A DNA stretch of 64,000 bases from Lederbergia citrea (lineage in GTDB: Bacteria > Bacillota > Bacilli > Bacillales > Bacillaceae_C), in assembly GCF_018343525.1 (NCBI RefSeq), contig NZ_JAGYPH010000001.1, positions 496,001-560,000 of the forward strand, in the 5' to 3' direction. The notes under the pieces were generated by a model. The model did no database searches, was not told the origin of the DNA, and was given only the letters and a program-made list of their open reading frames with translations. Of this stretch, positions 62,809-64,000 are shown piece by piece. The position numbers and the translations under genes were made by a program. How positions within the stretch are numbered: the first letter of the stretch is position 1; the number at the start of each line of letters is the position of its first letter.

Positions 62809-64000
62809 GGCTATGGCGTAGTGTAGTAGGGAAGCTCTGGATAACAATCCTCCTCCTCGTATCCTTCGTTCTAATCATTTTAACGATGCTGCTATTAGAG
62901 TTTTTTGATAAATATCATGTAAATCAAATAGAACAAGGCTTGGCCGAACAAGCAAAAAAAATATCCGGTATCATCGAAGCCCATGCAAATGACAGTCTTG
63001 GAGAGAAGATTGTTTTTGAGATAGTGGATGACCCTGTTGGTGTTGCCATTGCCTATAATAAAGAGAACTTTTTATTTTCACCAGATGCAGCTTTGCAAGG
63101 CTGGATACCCGCTGAAGTTTTTTTAAATGATAAGGATTTATCAAAAGTGTTTTCAGAAAGAGCAACCATTCGAAAAGAATTATCACTTACCGATACAGGT
63201 AGGAGAGGCAGCCGATATGAAAATTTCATCGTGGCAGGTGTTCCTCTAGAAGTTAAGGACGGTCAAAAAGGTGCAATTTTCATTTACCAATCACTTGCTG
63301 TATTGAAGGACACAACTCAAAAAACAACAAGGCTTATATTACTTGCTGCCGGAATTGCCATTATATTAACGACTATTTTTGCTTTCTTTCTATCGACTCG
63401 AATTACTTCTCCATTAAGAAAAATGAAAGAAGCTGCATTCGAAGTTTCGAAAGGGAAATTCGATACGAAGGTTCCATTTTTCAGTCATGATGAAATTGGA
63501 GAATTAGCCATTGCCTTTAATCAAATGGGTAAAAGACTAAAAATAAATATGAATGTATTAAGTCAAGAAAAAGAACAGCTAAAAAGTATTTTGAGTAGTA
63601 TGGCGGATGGTGTTATGACTTTTAGTCAAGATGGTTCCATTCTAATTACGAATCCTCCGGCAGAACGCTTTTTACAACAATGGCATTACGAGAGTGAAGA
63701 AGACATTGCGGTACCAACTGAGTTAGCTGAACTCCTTTCTTTGGCGATTGAAACGGAAACTGAGCAGATTGGAGAGCTAAAGCTTCAAGGCCGCTATTAT
63801 GTAATTATCATTAGTCCTTTATATACTCAAAATCAAGAAAGCGTGCGTGGTGCAGTCGCTGTTGTCCGGGATATGACTGAAGAGAGACGTCTTGATAAAC
63901 TGCGGATTGACTTTGTCTCCAATGTTTCACATGAACTTAGGACACCGATTTCCATGTTACAAGGATATAGTGAAGCGATCATTGATGATATAGCTGAGTC
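62805..64000 (+). CDS. resE: Sensor histidine kinase ResE (cut by window end)
   Basis: About 398 codons are present. Order: first membrane helix (LWITILLLVSFVLIILTMLL), extracytoplasmic sensor region, second helix (LILLAAGIAIILTTIFAFFL), HAMP (SPLRKMKEAAFEVSKGKFD), a PAS-like region and the start of the HisKA domain with the phospho-His in VSHELRTPISMLQGYSE. The catalytic ATPase domain lies beyond the window. Start ATG 62805 overlaps the resD stop. Confidence 0.95.
   Translation, partial: MRLWRSVVGKLWITILLLVSFVLIILTMLLLEFFDKYHVNQIEQGLAEQAKKISGIIEAHANDSLGEKIVFEIVDDPVGVAIAYNKENFLFSPDAALQGWIPAEVFLNDKDLSKVFSERATIRKELSLTDTGRRGSRYENFIVAGVPLEVKDGQKGAIFIYQSLAVLKDTTQKTTRLILLAAGIAIILTTIFAFFLSTRITSPLRKMKEAAFEVSKGKFDTKVPFFSHDEIGELAIAFNQMGKRLKINMNVLSQEKEQLKSILSSMADGVMTFSQDGSILITNPPAERFLQQWHYESEEDIAVPTELAELLSLAIETETEQIGELKLQGRYYVIIISPLYTQNQESVRGAVAVVRDMTEERRLDKLRIDFVSNVSHELRTPISMLQGYSEAIIDDIAE

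Overview
The window is a chromosomal segment of a low-GC, endospore-forming Bacillaceae. It carries the spoIIA operon, spoIIM, spoVA, dacB/dacF, spmAB and sigF, and its gene order (bkd, brxB, pccB, dinB, zwf, rnz, namA, proI, uvrX, nudF, fur, xerD, deoB, punA, dacF, spoIIA, spoVA, lysA, scpAB, rluB, resABCDE) follows the bkd-to-res block of Bacillus subtilis. It is not B. subtilis itself. Blocks are inserted (mutAB-meaB, mce, mvaB, scoAB, nagZ-namZ with an ABC importer, sinIR), and genes expected from B. subtilis synteny are missing (gndA, spoVAC/D/E, ppiB, ribDEAH).

Layout. 1-2.4 kb: end of the branched-chain 2-oxoacid dehydrogenase operon (bkdAA end, bkdAB, bkdB). 2.5-3.2 kb: a non-coding array of twelve 52-bp units, each with a palindrome. 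3.2-8 kb: methylmalonyl-CoA mutase (mutA, mutB) and chaperone meaB behind a CcpA-type cre site. 8-13.1 kb: bacilliredoxin brxB, a small L,D-transpeptidase, the 30-aa prli42 gene, methylmalonyl-CoA epimerase and acyl-CoA carboxylase beta (mce-pccB), an M20 tripeptidase and a CheW-like protein. 13.2-25.8 kb: two Y-family polymerases (dinB and SOS-controlled uvrX), zwf, rnz, namA, proI under a T-box, a metallohydrolase/SDR pair, small Fe-S-type proteins and HMG-CoA lyase. 25.9-29.7 kb: telA/xpaC pair, scoAB CoA-transferase, yqkE. 29.9-36.6 kb: NagZ and NamZ cell-wall glycosidases plus a CUT1 sugar ABC importer without its ATPase. 36.6-37.3 kb: sinR and a very short sinI behind a cyclic-di-GMP class-I riboswitch. 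37.5-43 kb: yqkF, nudF, yqxK, spoIIM, fur, yqzK, xerD. 43.3-51 kb: deoB-punA, dacF, spoIIA, a shortened spoVA operon. 51-64 kb: lysA, ribT, ypuF, scpAB, dacB-spmAB-rluB, resABCDE (resE cut by the window end).

Metabolically, the left part links branched-chain amino-acid breakdown (BKD) to propionyl-CoA disposal (carboxylase beta, epimerase, mutase to succinyl-CoA). HMG-CoA lyase and the succinyl-CoA:3-oxoacid transferase supply the acetoacetate end of leucine breakdown.

The most interesting observations are: (1) a GEMM-I c-di-GMP riboswitch directly in front of sinI-sinR, with an apparent Shine-Dalgarno-sequestering hairpin sharing two bases with the aptamer closing helix; (2) the 12 x 52 bp helically phased palindrome array; (3) a dispersed intergenic element with shared ends and compensatory base changes in two helices; (4) a spoVA operon reading AA-AB-AF with C, D and E absent; (5) NagZ/NamZ coupled to an ABC importer. 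All calls come from reading the sequence; no database search was run.
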